NCBI GenBank assembly: GCA_949152475.1
Contig: OX424562.1
Location: 40,596,157 to 40,660,156, forward strand
Origin: Terebella lapidaria
Taxonomy: Eukaryota; Annelida; Polychaeta; Terebellida; Terebellidae
DNA length: 64,000 nt
Direction: 5' to 3'
The position numbers were made by a program, and so were the translations under genes. Numbering within the stretch: the stretch's first letter is position 1; each line of letters begins with the position of its first letter. Shown one piece after another: positions 11,860-22,149 of the stretch. The notes below the pieces were generated by a model. That model was not told the DNA's origin, ran no database searches, and saw nothing but the letters and a program-made list of their open reading frames with translations.

Positions 11860-12330
11860 CTTAGTAACTCCATAATATCGACTAGTATCTCGTTAATATC
11901 TGCTTAGTATCTCGATGATATCGACTTGAGAGTGGATCAGGCACAGGAAGAAGATTTATTTTTTCAAATTCCCGAGTTAGTAACTCGATGATATCGACTC
12001 AGTATCTCGATAATATCGAGTTAGTAACTCCATAATATCGACTAGTATCTCGATAATATCTGCTTAGTATCTCGATGATATCGACTTGAGAGTGGATCAG
12101 GCACAGGAAGAAGATTTATTTTTTCAAATTCCCGAGTTAGTAACTCGATGATATCGACTCAGTATCTCGATAATATCGAGTTAGTAACTCCATAATATCG
12201 ACTTAGTAACTCGATAATATCGAGTTAGTAACTCGATAATATCGACTCAGTATCTCGATAATATTGAGTTAGTATCTCGATAATATCGACATAGTAACTC
12301 GATAATATCGACTCAGTATCTCGACTTAAA
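11860..12330. repeat. Tandem repeat array built on CTCGATAATATCGAG
   Basis: Units of about 20-21 bp (variants of TAGTATCTCGATAATATCGA) are repeated many times, and a larger 160-bp period is visible (GAGAGTGGATCAGGC at about 11928 and 12088). The core is self-complementary, so single strands could form hairpins. There is no coding potential. Confidence 0.88.
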
Positions 12331-12654
12331 TCACAGCACATGATGTATAGTCTGCATGTGCATATACATAGTGAGAAAACGAATAAACATTACTGATTTT
12401 ATTTAAGGGTCAAATACTGTTAGAACTCTAATATGTAATTAATTGATTTTTTTGTTAACATTAATTTATAATTGGTAATTTATATTTACATCAGAGGGGA
12501 AAGTTTTCATTTTAGATATCGTTTATTTCAATGTTCACAGGTGGACATATATGCCAATTGACACAGTCGTTGTTGGTTACCCACATACATTATACATATA
12601 TGTACACATGGGCTGGACATCCCTGACAAGGATGTGTTACACCAAGACTTATAG

Positions 12655-12898
12655 CTGCGTTTAAAAAATTCTATGGACCTCATCATGATCTGGTTGATAA
12701 ATACACCAAATCCATGTCTACCATGCAACTAGATCTATTTTCATGTTAATTTTGGGGAATTCATGACGGGTGCCACTAGTGGGGCAGGAAATGCTCACTC
12801 TTTCTGGAACACCTGATTTCATCTCCTAAAGGCCATTTTTGGGGGTTCATGAGTTTCCCTGTCATCAGGCATACGAAGTGAGAGAAAACAAAAATGAC
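12655..12898. repeat. Dispersed repeat, copy also at 36345-36490 and 36832-36960
   Basis: The block with TCATGATCTGGTTGATAAAT and ATGACGGGTGCCACTAGT recurs at 36345-36490. The following block with GGGTTCATGAGTTTCCCTG recurs at 36840 and 43915. It shows no coding potential and lies against the outer edge of the left inverted repeat of the nuclease-like gene. Part of it (about 12860-12895) is inverted relative to the other copies. Confidence 0.75.
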
Positions 12899-13330
12899 AG
12901 GATCCTTAATAGTCCTTGGGCCAAAGGCGGTTTAGGGGTTGATTTATATCACCTAGGTACCAGATGTGACATTCATTTTTAGGTAGCCCAAGACTTCTAG
13001 TTTATGAAAATGGTGGGGGGCCATTTTTAAAACGTAGCCATTGACGTTTTTTCCGTTGCTATGGTAACCATGGGGGTAACGCCAAAAATTGCCTCGCAGG
13101 CACATAATGAACGGAAAAATGAATATAACTTTCCACAGAAACATGGTACATCAATAATTTTGGTGTCTACGCATATGTTTTTGCACCCAACGGATACAAT
13201 GCCGCTGTCAAAAAATGTGTTTTCAGGTGGCCAAGCAACAAAAAATGAAGATCTCACTCAGAGGAGTGCTAGTTTCTCATATTTAGGATGCAAAAATAGT
13301 CATTTGCAGAGTGTGAGTTCCACGCGACAA
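12899..13330 (+). repeat. Left member of an inverted repeat bracketing the seven-exon gene
   Basis: This segment matches the reverse complement of 22150-22603 at high identity by eye. Landmarks include ACCAGATGTGACAT, GGTAGCCCAAGAC, CGTTGCTATGGTAACCATGG and CACCCAACGGATACAATGCC. Short frames in it are not credible genes. The outer ends of both copies face away from the gene, as terminal inverted repeats of a transposon would. Confidence 0.85.
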
Positions 13331-13562
13331 AATATTGTTCGGCTGAATCAGACATGTTTGCACTTTTCTCGTGTAGGTACAGAGCCCTGGTAACTGTTTT
13401 TCCAACAAAATTATTGCATCCAGCAAATCACCAGGCCCAGCTATACAAACGCAACTGTCAGCCATGAAAGGCGCCCGGCGCAATAGTACCAAAAGCTATT
13501 TGACCTAATATTTCTTAACAGAGTATGGTCATCGAATACATTTTAACATGCTGTATTATTAT

Positions 13563-13568
13563 TTTATT
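13563..13568 (-). promoter_or_regulatory. Candidate polyadenylation signal
   Basis: AATAAA on the minus strand, about 200 bp past the stop codon of the seven-exon gene. This is position-based inference only. Confidence 0.35.
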
Positions 13569-13771
13569 TTTGAAAAACATATCCCTTGTATGTGTTATTG
13601 TTACGTGCATGTAAATTTGCATAAAATACAATAACGTTGTATGACAGGTCAAACATGTCAAAATAGACTTGAATTAGACACAGTAAGCAAAAAGCCACCA
13701 ATGATGATTCTTGAACCCCTGCCCACCTCATGTTCAAATAGATCTATCACAAATGGAATCAATTAACTTTC

Positions 13772-14308
13772 TTAAGTAGATTCTTCATCTTCCGAGTCCG
13801 TTTCATCAAATCGTGAATCTGACTGATCACTAGCCACAGTGTTGTCACAGTTGCGCAGCCTGCAAGCATCAATACAACGTATTCCGGCAGACGCACAAGG
13901 ACAGGTTGGTTTGGAGCATTTTGTCTTGCAATCACACAAGATCAGCTTGAGGACATCCTGTGGTGCTGCAGCGCAGGTCATCCACAAAACAACCAACTTA
14001 TCATCTTCAAGTGTCCACCCATGGCCAGTTGGTGAGGGGATTTTCGGGTGCTGTTCATCACATCGTCTCCACATGGCTGTCACATAATTGGCTCTGATAC
14101 AGTGTTGTTGCAGGGGATTCTGTGATGGAGGAAGCGAGCTGGATCGACCTTTCATATCCCCTCTTTTAGCACTGAACATCTGGTACCTCAGAAGATTCAC
14201 GGAACACACTGTAGATCGTGGGGAATATATCCGACATGTGAATTCCTCAAGCCTTTCCAAGTCTGCATTCGAGAGCTCCCAGTTGGTTCCCATTGATGCG
14301 AAAAGAGC
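13772..14308 (-). CDS. Exon 7: C-terminal region with CXC-like cysteine cluster
   Basis: Begins after acceptor GATTCTCAG and encodes a lead segment (LERLEEFTCRIY), a block with LPPSQNPLQQHCIRANYV and GHGW, and then a cluster of nine Cys in about 30 residues (CDCKTKCSKPTCPC to LRNC, about 13936-13847). The spacing resembles the Tesmin/TSO1 CXC or pre-SET type of zinc cluster, which can bind DNA or hold zinc structurally. The protein ends in an acidic tail. The assignment of the cluster as zinc-binding follows from family knowledge. Confidence 0.75.
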   Translation of the reverse strand, partial: ALFASMGTNWELSNADLERLEEFTCRIYSPRSTVCSVNLLRYQMFSAKRGDMKGRSSSLPPSQNPLQQHCIRANYVTAMWRRCDEQHPKIPSPTGHGWTLEDDKLVVLWMTCAAAPQDVLKLILCDCKTKCSKPTCPCASAGIRCIDACRLRNCDNTVASDQSDSRFDETDSEDEEST

Positions 14309-17300
14309 CTGAGAATCACCAATAGCATTATTACAACTATATAAATCAGTATACTAGTGTTATGATATATATATACCATATAAATTGATATTTGTCCACA
14401 TACGGCAAAAAGCACAGTGTACATATCTATAAGGACCTAATATATTTTACACCTGGTAATCTTTGTCTTTTATCATCAGTTTGATGGCTTTCAACTTTCC
14501 TTGCCCGGCAAATGCACTGGTGTAGTCACAGCCAGTGAAAGCGTGAACCCCACAGATGGCCTTGCACACGTCACGGCCGAGAGCTTTTTGCAGGTCGTTG
14601 ACATTGACGATGCGTTTGCAAGATGAGTTACCTCTAACGAGATACAACTGGCAACCATTATCACCAAACGATGACAACGCAATCACCAGAACATCTGTGT
14701 CATCAGCAAACATTGCAATGGAGGAGCTGCCTTGTTTCACTGCGAATTGTACGTGCAACATCATACGAGTATCAGCTTCTTCCTGACTGCTGCGCAAATC
14801 CTCGATATCGGTACACTCTGCAGATTTAGTGATAAGTTGTGATGGATATTGTGACATCAAATATGAATGACAGTATTAATGATAAATGAATATAGTGTCG
14901 TTCGAAACGGGGAAAGAGATTTTTTTTATACTGAACCTAGCTTGCCTGTGATACTGATGCGCCTGCAAATTTCTCCACTTGTCACAAACACGACTTTATC
15001 CTGCAACATCTGTCGCCGAGCATGATTCTTCTCCCAATCGTCAGCGAGGAATTGAATGATCATCTGCTTTGTCGAAGAACAGCCGAGCAACTTCTTCCAG
15101 TTGTGAACACTGTGTCCAGGAACTATACGGGAGTAGTTGATGGATCCTGCTTTTGCTCTTGATGACCGTTCAATGTCTTTGATTGACGGCGTTTTACTGT
15201 AGTCGTCAAAGACAACGTGCAGAGCTTTTGCTGATGGTAACTGGGAAAGAATCCGGAGTAGAACCGTTCTGGAGACCTCCTCAAACGTCAGGTGATCGGC
15301 ATTAAGCTGATGCAAGTGTACCACCCCGTCAATTATTACCACACTGTTGTCCGGTAATGTTTTAACGCTCTCATGAGTTGATGATACTTGTTTCTCCAGG
15401 AATGTACCCAGTGTCGCCTTGCTTGTTTTTTTTACCGTGCCATCGCCATTTGCAAGGGACCACGGAATTGGACTCAGAGGTGAAGCCAGAACATCCTTCA
15501 TGTCAAGACCTCTGAGAGACGCAAAGAACAGCATGCGACTGAACAACGAATGTTCTGCCCTCAAAACCAGTTCACTGTCCGGCATCTTCATCTTCATCGT
15601 CTTTTTGTTGGAAGTGAATGTTTTGAGTTTCAGGAGTGATATAGGGTCGTAAAACCCTTTTCCATTGACGATTCGAGATTTGAAAGTCGTGTATGCTCTT
15701 TCTCCATGACTATATGCTTGGAGCATATCTTCTCTCACATCAGAAGGCAATGTCTCGCACGAAGATAGACTAGTCATATCCTGTTTAGAATAAGATACAA
15801 TAGCTACAATTTTACATATTATCCATTAACTATGTGGTATAAATTGAAGAAAAAAAACTCAATATTTTACTAAAAGGATGAAACAACAGCAATTTATTAC
15901 ATCTACAGAGGCACACATGGTCACCTCACTGTTTCCTTGGAAAGGGTTAACCCAACTATCCCGAAGCAATGCCACGCAGCTGGAGACGTCTTGCTCATCT
16001 TTTGATATTCTGCTTTTCTTCAGGTCAGGATGATCAGCTTTTGTATGAACCAGGTCGGTTAGTTCTCGGAGTTGCCCGACACACGAACTGCGAAATTCAG
16101 CGGACAGGTAGTACTTGGTTACAGCTGCGGGTTTGAGGCTGAAGCCTGTGGTACCTCCAGGAGTTTTTGTGTCACGGTTAACGGTTTCTTCAACAACCTG
16201 CATTTCACATCACAATAGTATATCATTGCGTGAAAGGTTGGATACCTTCGTGTGACACAAATGGACACAGTAACATGGGTAGCCTTATATATATATATGG
16301 ATCGTACATTTCTAATTTACAAGCATCACATTGTTTTTACCTGGTCGACAGGTAATTTCCCGAAAGGATTGTCAGATCTCTGCACGGCAAATCCCCCATT
16401 GGTTGTGAAATGAACGTACACTTCTGGATTGGTTTCAGGAAGCCTCATCATTTGAGCATAGTAGATGGACAGGTACCTGGCATAATTAATATGATCATAC
16501 GCGAAACACCACGGAATCAGTCGCCTCACAGCATTCAAGTGCAGCTGCCATTGCCCTTCCCGGAATGATCTGATCAGATCCAGCAATAGCTCAACCATAT
16601 CCAAGAAACTCATCCAGAGAAATGCCATAGGACCTGATCTATACCTGTATGACAAATATCGCGCAATTAACTATCACTAGCTTTAATTTTGAGTAAACGC
16701 ATGTGATATAACTATATCTCAGTGACATATCTATAAATGTTGTGATATACGATGTTGATTAGATATCGCCAAATTCGTACCTGAGATTGTCTTTGAACTC
16801 AGTGAAAATCTTTAACCACTCATCGAACAACGGATGAGACGTCACCTGCTGCATATCAGAGAAGTCTGTGTTTTCTACCAGAGTGACAAATTCTGTATGA
16901 ACGCTCATCTTGTCTGGTTCGCAGCTCTCAAGCCATGATTTGAAGCTGTCAAGTAGAAGGCGAGACATGGCCTCAAATGTTATTTTCAGAAGTCTAACAG
17001 CTCTATTGTACTGGCGACCCTCCAACACGGCAGTGATGCTTCCTTCTGCAATAACGCCTGTGCTCACAGCGAGATCCCGCAAACCAGCATCGCCGAATCG
17101 TTTCCCTGTGTACATGTAAATAACTCGATTCAACAATCATTACATTGTGGCCAAATGTTGCCATACAATAATGTATATTGTTTTCTGAAGTTTGGCAGTT
17201 ACCGATATAGAAAACAGATTTTGAAAAAAAATGTAGATATAGACGAGAAATTGATAAATGTATGGTATATGTTGTATACTTAGATTAAGCTATGGCTAAC

Positions 17301-20300
17301 GAAATAATAGCCCGAGGACTAAGATAAGTTACCGGACAAATATGTTTTAAAGCATTGCATGTGACCTTAAGATTTACCACCCAAAGCCATTTGGTGTGCT
17401 GCATATAACTTAGTACAAACATATAAACTCCATTAACAAGTATTATGTATGTAGAGGTCAATTTACACATTTCTTTCAGGTCAGGCGAGACTTTGAGATT
17501 CGTCTAAGGTCAAATTCAAGGTCACCAAAAGATGTACCTGTAGAATCAAATTTGAATATTTTTTTGTGCGGAAGCCCAGATAGGACATTTGCCCCGATAG
17601 TTTATCTCGCCTCGGCGAACTGCTAACTCGCCTCGGCGAACTGTGGCTGCCGTTTGTAAGGATTACATAACTGGCAACTTAGTAGTTGGCCTCGGCGAAC
17701 TGTTAACTCGCCTCGGCGAACTGATAACTCGCCTCGGCGAACTGTGGTTGCCATTTAGATGTGTTACACAACTGGCATTTTAGTAGTTGGCCGAGGCAAG
17801 TTAGCAGTACGCTGAGGCGAGTTAACAGTTCGCCGAGGCGAGAAAACAATTGGCTGAGGGGAGATAACAGTTCGCCGAGGCGAGAAAGCAATTGGCCCAG
17901 GCGAGATAACAGTTCGCCGAGGCGAGAAAACAATTGGCTGAGGGGAGATAACAGTTCGCCGAGGCGAGAAAGCAATTGGCCCAGGCGAGATAACAGTTCG
18001 CCGAGGCGAGAAAACAATTGGCTGAGGGGAGATAACAGTTCGCCGAGGCGAGAAAGCAATTGGCCCAGGCGAGATAACAGTTCGCCGAGGCGAGAAAACA
18101 ATTGGCTGAGGGGAGATAACAGTTCGCCGAGGCGAGAAAGCAATTGGCCCAGGCGAGATAACAGTTCGCCGAGGCGAGAAAACAATTGGCTGAGGGGAGA
18201 TAACAGTTCGCCGAGGCGAGAAAGCAATTGGCCCAGGCGAGACAACAGTTCGCCGAGGCGAGAAAACAATTGGCCGAGGCGAGATAACAGTTCGCCGAGG
18301 CGAGATAACAGTTGGTTGATAAGAGACCATTTAGTATTTCGCCGAGGCGAGTTAGTATTTCGTCGAGGCGAGTCAACAGGTCGCCGAGGCGAGTTAGCAG
18401 TTCGCCGAGGCGAGTTAGTAGTTCGCCGAGGCGAACTTAACTTAATGGGCAAATGTCCTATCTGGGCTTCCGTATTTTTGTCCCAGAAATGGCTGGGTTT
18501 TTTTTCAAGGTCATCGAAAGTCGAAATCGCCACACAAATTGCCATAATATATGACTTCCTATTTGAAAGTGCCAATATCTGAGCTAAATATTCAGGCGTT
18601 CTATGAGTACAGTGGTGGCGGCTCCCATTATGAAGGAAACAATTTCTTAAAACTTCCAAGAACTCAAAAATAAGTTCGAAATGTAAAAAAATCAAAATGG
18701 CCGCCACGTGCGGACCAGCACTTCAAAGGCGACCAAATTTATACACATCACAGAGGTACATAAGGGAAATCTTCTTAAACAAAAATCTCAAAATGTCAAA
18801 ATTGATGAGACATTTTTTTAGGAAAAAAAGCCCAAAATGGCCGTTTTTTTGACAAAAATTGCCACCATTTTGAGAAAAATGCGAAAATCAAAAAACGAAA
18901 AAAAACTCTCTTGAGATAGAAAGATTAGACCGTTTAAAAAATATAAGAATGTGACAGACAGACGGACGGGCGGCTAGACTGCGGACTCATCGCTTTGCCC
19001 ATAAGTTATCGGAACAAAGGTACGGTAACCTAAAAAGTTTAAGTTTCCGACAACTAACCTATTATGGTGTTGAGAACACAGCAAATGTGGAACCCTCCCA
19101 TACAGAGTACAACTGACTTGTACATCTCCGGACTGCTGTTGATGATCTCAAGAATCTTGGCATAAATGGCTTGATCAGCAACCAACACGATGCTATTCAA
19201 ACTGAGCTGGTCTTTGATTGACATTGTTTGGCGTAGGATTTCCTGTACAATGGACATCTGTGTTGCAGGTGCGTCAACACTTGGAAGGTAACCGATATTG
19301 TCAGGTTGGACTACCATCTTTTCTCGACTCTGAATGTTGTAGCCTGTCCATGATGGAATTTTTTGTTCTGCAGAACCTATGTATCTTGTGACAAACCATA
19401 GGGTATTCTTCTGATGAGCAGAATCAGTACATGAGGCTTCAGTGGCAGATTCTGACTGCACATCAATGGGTGATGGACACTTGCGGCCGGGATTCATGTA
19501 TGGCTTCAGTTCTGATGGCCTGTGGGGGAAAGAGCGTTTCTTTGATTTGGGTTGATTAACTCTCTTGTCAGGAGATGTGCCTGTCTCTTCCTGGTCAACA
19601 CGTTGCTGCGTTATAATGCCGTTCACTCTGTGTGATGTTCTGCCTCCATCTAGGGTCTCTTCATTCCTGTCGATGTTGTCGAACCCCAGAACCGTTGTTA
19701 CACCTTTGTGTGCGAACTTTGGCAAAGGGACTGTGCTTTTGTCAATGTGCTCACTACATTTGGTCATTACGAAGGATGTTATTATCTCTTCTTGTTTAGA
19801 GCGTGAGATACCATGACCCAGTCGATTGAGGATTGTGATGATTTCTGTGTTTCCTGTCATCGCTTTAACCACACAGGGCAACAATATATGTTTGGCTGGT
19901 TTGACTCTTCCTGCAGTGGTCACAAATATGACGTCTTGAACCAAGCTGAGTGTTTTCCTGTGTGTAGCTGTTGAAGTTCCCACAGATTTCCCATCAATCA
20001 ATACTTCGAAGAAGCGCATCACTTCATTAGGTACATCAAGATAGTTTTCGTCTAACTCTTCAGGTAGAGGGGGCCATGGCTTGTCGTTAGTAATGTTTTG
20101 AATCATATTGTGAAGCAACATCGCTGTTTCCTGACACTGTGAGCTCTCCAACCGGTTCTGTAGATCTACAAGCAGACTAGTCAAATCGATAACCTTCTGG
20201 ACAAACTGGTCACGGGTACTATCACTGTTGATGAGGTAGATATGGCACGTTTGGTCTTTTACGAAAGTTATTGAATCTTTGAATTCCTCTTCAATTTTCC

Positions 20301-21081
20301 TACGTAGGTTAGTTTTGGTTGATTCAGGAACTTGGTATCCATGGGAAATCATGATTTCGCACAAGAATGAACGGATATTTGATAAGGAAACAAATTTCTT
20401 ATCAGACAACTCCTCCCTGATGTAGAAAAACACTTTCGCAAATATCTCACCGTTGTCTTCGTGGTCATTAACATGCTTGCCAGTGCCAGTTGTGCTTGGT
20501 ATATGTACAGGCCTTGTGTATGCTCTAAAACACGATTTATGATAAGAAAGTGGTTGATTCACTCTGTCAGAACATAGATGGCCAAGGAGTCTTATGTCAC
20601 CGTTGTTCAATGCACGATTTTTTAGACTGATGTTGGCATTGAGACATCTGGATTCTACCAAGGGGTCTTTTCTACCGTGTTTCTTGCGGAGATACCGTAC
20701 AAATTTGAGGCAAAAAATACACTCTCCGTCGTATTTTTTTGTGGCAATGCAAAATGAAGATCTGACTGTTGTATCTTCAATTTCTCCTTGGTGATTTTCT
20801 TTGCCAGTGAATTTGTTCTGCAAACTTCGAAGCGTTTTCTTATGCACATACCTTTTTCTACAGTCACTGTTGTACACTAGGTTACTGGAGACTTCCTCGA
20901 CATCGAGAATAGATAACACTCTCTGATCTCTCTTGATCCTCGCTGCTTGCAGGATACCACTTTGAATATCTTCATCCAGTAATGGTGTAGTTTTATCATG
21001 TTGTTTCCCACATATCATGCAAACATTTTCTAGTTTTCGTCTCTTAATAGGAGAACATTCATACTCCTCATTGGAATACAT
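13772..21081 (-). CDS. Seven-exon zinc-module / XPG-FEN-like / CXC protein, function unknown
   Basis: Seven minus-strand exons join in frame with GT/AG borders: 21081-19059, 17105-16781, 16644-16341, 16197-15925, 15780-14937, 14817-14453 and 14308-13772. They total 1,557 codons including the stop. Order of parts: two CxxC/HxxC zinc modules, a long linker, a conserved middle region, a nuclease-like core in exons 5-6, and a Cys-rich tail. The core carries IIDG, VVFDDYSKTPSIKDIE, QEEADTR, ADDTDVL and GCDYTSAFAGQGKLKAIKLM. These line up in order with the acidic residues and helix-hairpin-helix of XPG/FEN1 flap nucleases (FEN1 D34, D86, E158/E160, D179/D181, D233). I recall similar uncharacterised proteins from cnidarians and molluscs; no function is known to me. 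Nuclease activity is inference. The gene sits inside inverted repeats and may belong to a transposon. The last splice acceptors are the best fit, not proven. Confidence 0.8.
14453..14817 (-). CDS. Exon 6: XPG-I-like acidic sites and helix-hairpin-helix
   Basis: QEEADTRMMLH (about 14785) fits the E-x-E/D pair of the XPG-I motif, and FADDTDVLVIAL (about 14710-14675) fits the following D-x-D. GCDYTSAFAGQGKLKAIKLM (about 14533-14474) fits the GCDY and helix-3-turn-helix of flap nucleases, where GxGxxxA is the K+-binding turn. The match in order, spacing and invariant acidic residues is better than chance, but overall similarity is low. Acceptor CTGCAG is at 14818 and donor GTGTAA at 14452. Confidence 0.75.
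14937..15780 (-). CDS. Exon 5: XPG-N-like part of the nuclease core
   Basis: Contains VVIIDGVVHLHQLN (about 15345-15304), matching the strand-1 Asp region of FEN1, and ALHVVFDDYSKTPSIKDIE (about 15225-15169), matching FEN1's second Asp followed by the basic RS-R segment that contacts DNA (here ERSSRAK). The first half of the exon (HDP/YDPI and LKLKTF blocks) is a conserved lead-in without a known name. The acceptor is CTAAACAG at 15781 and the donor is GTTCAG at 14936, phase 1. Confidence 0.75.
15925..17105 (-). CDS. Exons 2-4 of the seven-exon gene: conserved middle region
   Basis: Exon 2 (17105-16781) opens with GKRFGDAGLRDLAVSTGVIA and continues EGRQYNRAVRLLK. Exon 3 (16644-16341) contains NYARYLSIYYAQM and ends at donor GTAAAAAC. 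Exon 4 (16197-15925) contains TGFSLKPAAVTKYYLS and ends before donor GTGACC. Splice phases (1, 2, 0, 0) fit across all junctions. I know no named domain for this region. It looks globular and mostly helical, and the strongly patterned motifs imply selection in the family. The short introns are A+T-rich with no other gene. Confidence 0.75.
17569..18472. mobile_element. Fold-back element in intron 1 of the seven-exon gene
   Basis: A perfect 26-bp inverted repeat (17569-17594 and 18447-18472, containing GAAGCCCAGATAGGACATTT) encloses minisatellite DNA. On the left, 17599-17755, the unit reads CTCGCCTCGGCGAACTG. From about 17780 on it reads as the reverse complement. The whole could fold into a long hairpin. 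Weaker similarity extends outward on both sides. It has no transposase, and the open frames in it are by-products of the repeat. Confidence 0.85.
17831..18310. repeat. 84-bp higher-order minisatellite of four 21-bp monomers
   Basis: Monomers of the type CGCCGAGGCGAGAAAACAATT alternate in a fixed order of four variants, so the array repeats every 84 bp (unit starts 17831, 17915, 17999, 18083, 18167, then a variant at 18251). Each monomer contains the palindromic CGCCGAGGCG. Units are almost identical, implying recent amplification. Long frames such as the SPRRENN-type repeats exist only because 21 and 84 are multiples of three. Confidence 0.93.
18586..19050. other. Repeat-like intronic sequence
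   Basis: Contains AAAATGGCCG words and a GACAGACAGACGGACGGGCG run typical of dispersed invertebrate repeats. No coding potential was recognised; it lies wholly inside intron 1. Confidence 0.5.
19059..21081 (-). CDS. Exon 1 of the seven-exon gene: two zinc-binding modules and linker
   Basis: Encodes about 674 residues. Module 1 has CMIC (residues 21-24) and VYNSDCRKRY around residue 74. Module 2 has CIFC (121-124), C170 and SYHKSCFRAY with H181/C184. The two modules have the same plan, suggesting duplication, but the His of module 2 is Asn in module 1, so module 1 may bind zinc weakly or not at all. A basic stretch (SPIKRRK) near the N-terminus could be a nuclear localisation signal. The exon ends in VVLCMGGFHICC, the start of a conserved block that continues in exon 2. 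The donor is GTTAGT at 19058, phase 1. Confidence 0.8.
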
Positions 21082-21287
21082 TCTTGCACTGTGTGCATCT
21101 TTGTTATTGAAGTCTCCTCTTCTAAATGATTGTTAACTACAGTATCTATCCAGTAGTGAAAGTGCAGTACTTGGGAACATCATCTCAGGCCAAAAACGTC
21201 TTTTGTTGCTCATGGCAACATTTGTCTGGATTCTCAACCAAATGAAGGCTGACAAACATTATTGGTTACTTATTGATTCTTGATCTC

Positions 21288-21809
21288 TAAGGCCGTGTTC
21301 GTTTATCACAAAACCAAAACCAGTTTCCGAAACTAACTGTTCGATTTGCACGAAACCGAAACCAGTTTCAATGAAAACTCGAAACCGTCGCTGACTGTGG
21401 TTTTGTCAGGTTATGTATCCCACAATGCATTGCGAAGACGACATTTTCTCGACATGGCAACGGCAACGCCATCCGCCGAAGACGATATTTTTGTCGTGGA
21501 AATTTCGCTATACAGTGAACTACAATAAAGTCTCTGGTTATGAGAATAAAACCTGCCCATACTACGATGAACTTTCTAGGGTATATGGATACAAACCTAA
21601 TGTTACCCCCGTTTGCACAGCCAGTTCCTTGAAAGGGCTACAGCAATCCAAGACAACGGGAACTGGCGAAACTGGCCATCTGGTGAAAGAAAATTAATCG
21701 GTTACCCTAACCATGCGTTCGTTTATTGACCAGAAAACCTCGAACCAAACAGACAAACCAGTTCTGGTTATGTTGAACGGTTTTCAATAAACGAACACAG
21801 CCTTAGAAT
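21288..21809. mobile_element. TIR element with a Myb/SANT-like fragment
   Basis: The ends CTAAGGCCGTGTTCGTTTA and, inverted, CTAAGGCTGTGTTCGTTTA form ~19-bp terminal inverted repeats. Inside, 21413-21697 (+) encodes a fragment with CPYYDELSRVYGYKP, which resembles the Myb/SANT-like DNA-binding protein of PIF/Harbinger transposons. No transposase is present and no clear target duplication was seen. It is most likely a non-autonomous derivative just upstream of the seven-exon gene. Confidence 0.7.
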
Positions 21810-22149
21810 TGACGAAAATTATTAAATCCTACAGTTGTTCATGTTTTATCTGCTTATCGACATGACAACATCATATATACATGACAAAAAACCTATGTAC
21901 ATGTACTGACATACATAGGCCTGCGTGTTGGTTCATAACATAATGTGTGCCTAATAACCGATGTATGCCATCTATTGTATCTTGTTTCCCATAAAGATTT
22001 ATTAAGAAGATTCGTTTATTTTTATATTTTAGGGACTTTTTGTTCATGCTAGATTTGCGTTTATTAAGACACAAAATGAGATTAAATAATAGTATAAAGT
22101 TTCCACTTTATATATATAATCTGTGTTTCAATAAACATTTAGATTTCGC

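Noticed and set aside
11860..12330. CRISPR array
   Set aside because: Contiguous tandem repeats without unique spacers in a eukaryotic window.
13061..13393. 110-codon frame with an inverted partner at 22139-22441
   Set aside because: Both are in the inverted repeat; frames are not kept equally open in the two copies, so coding is not supported.
17831..18310. CRISPR array
   Set aside because: Alternating 21-bp monomers are themselves repeats; no unique spacers and no cas genes.
17703..18707. Long frames of 184-334 codons on both strands
   Set aside because: They arise from 21-bp/84-bp repeats (multiples of three) and have simple repeated peptides on both strands; no start context or domain.
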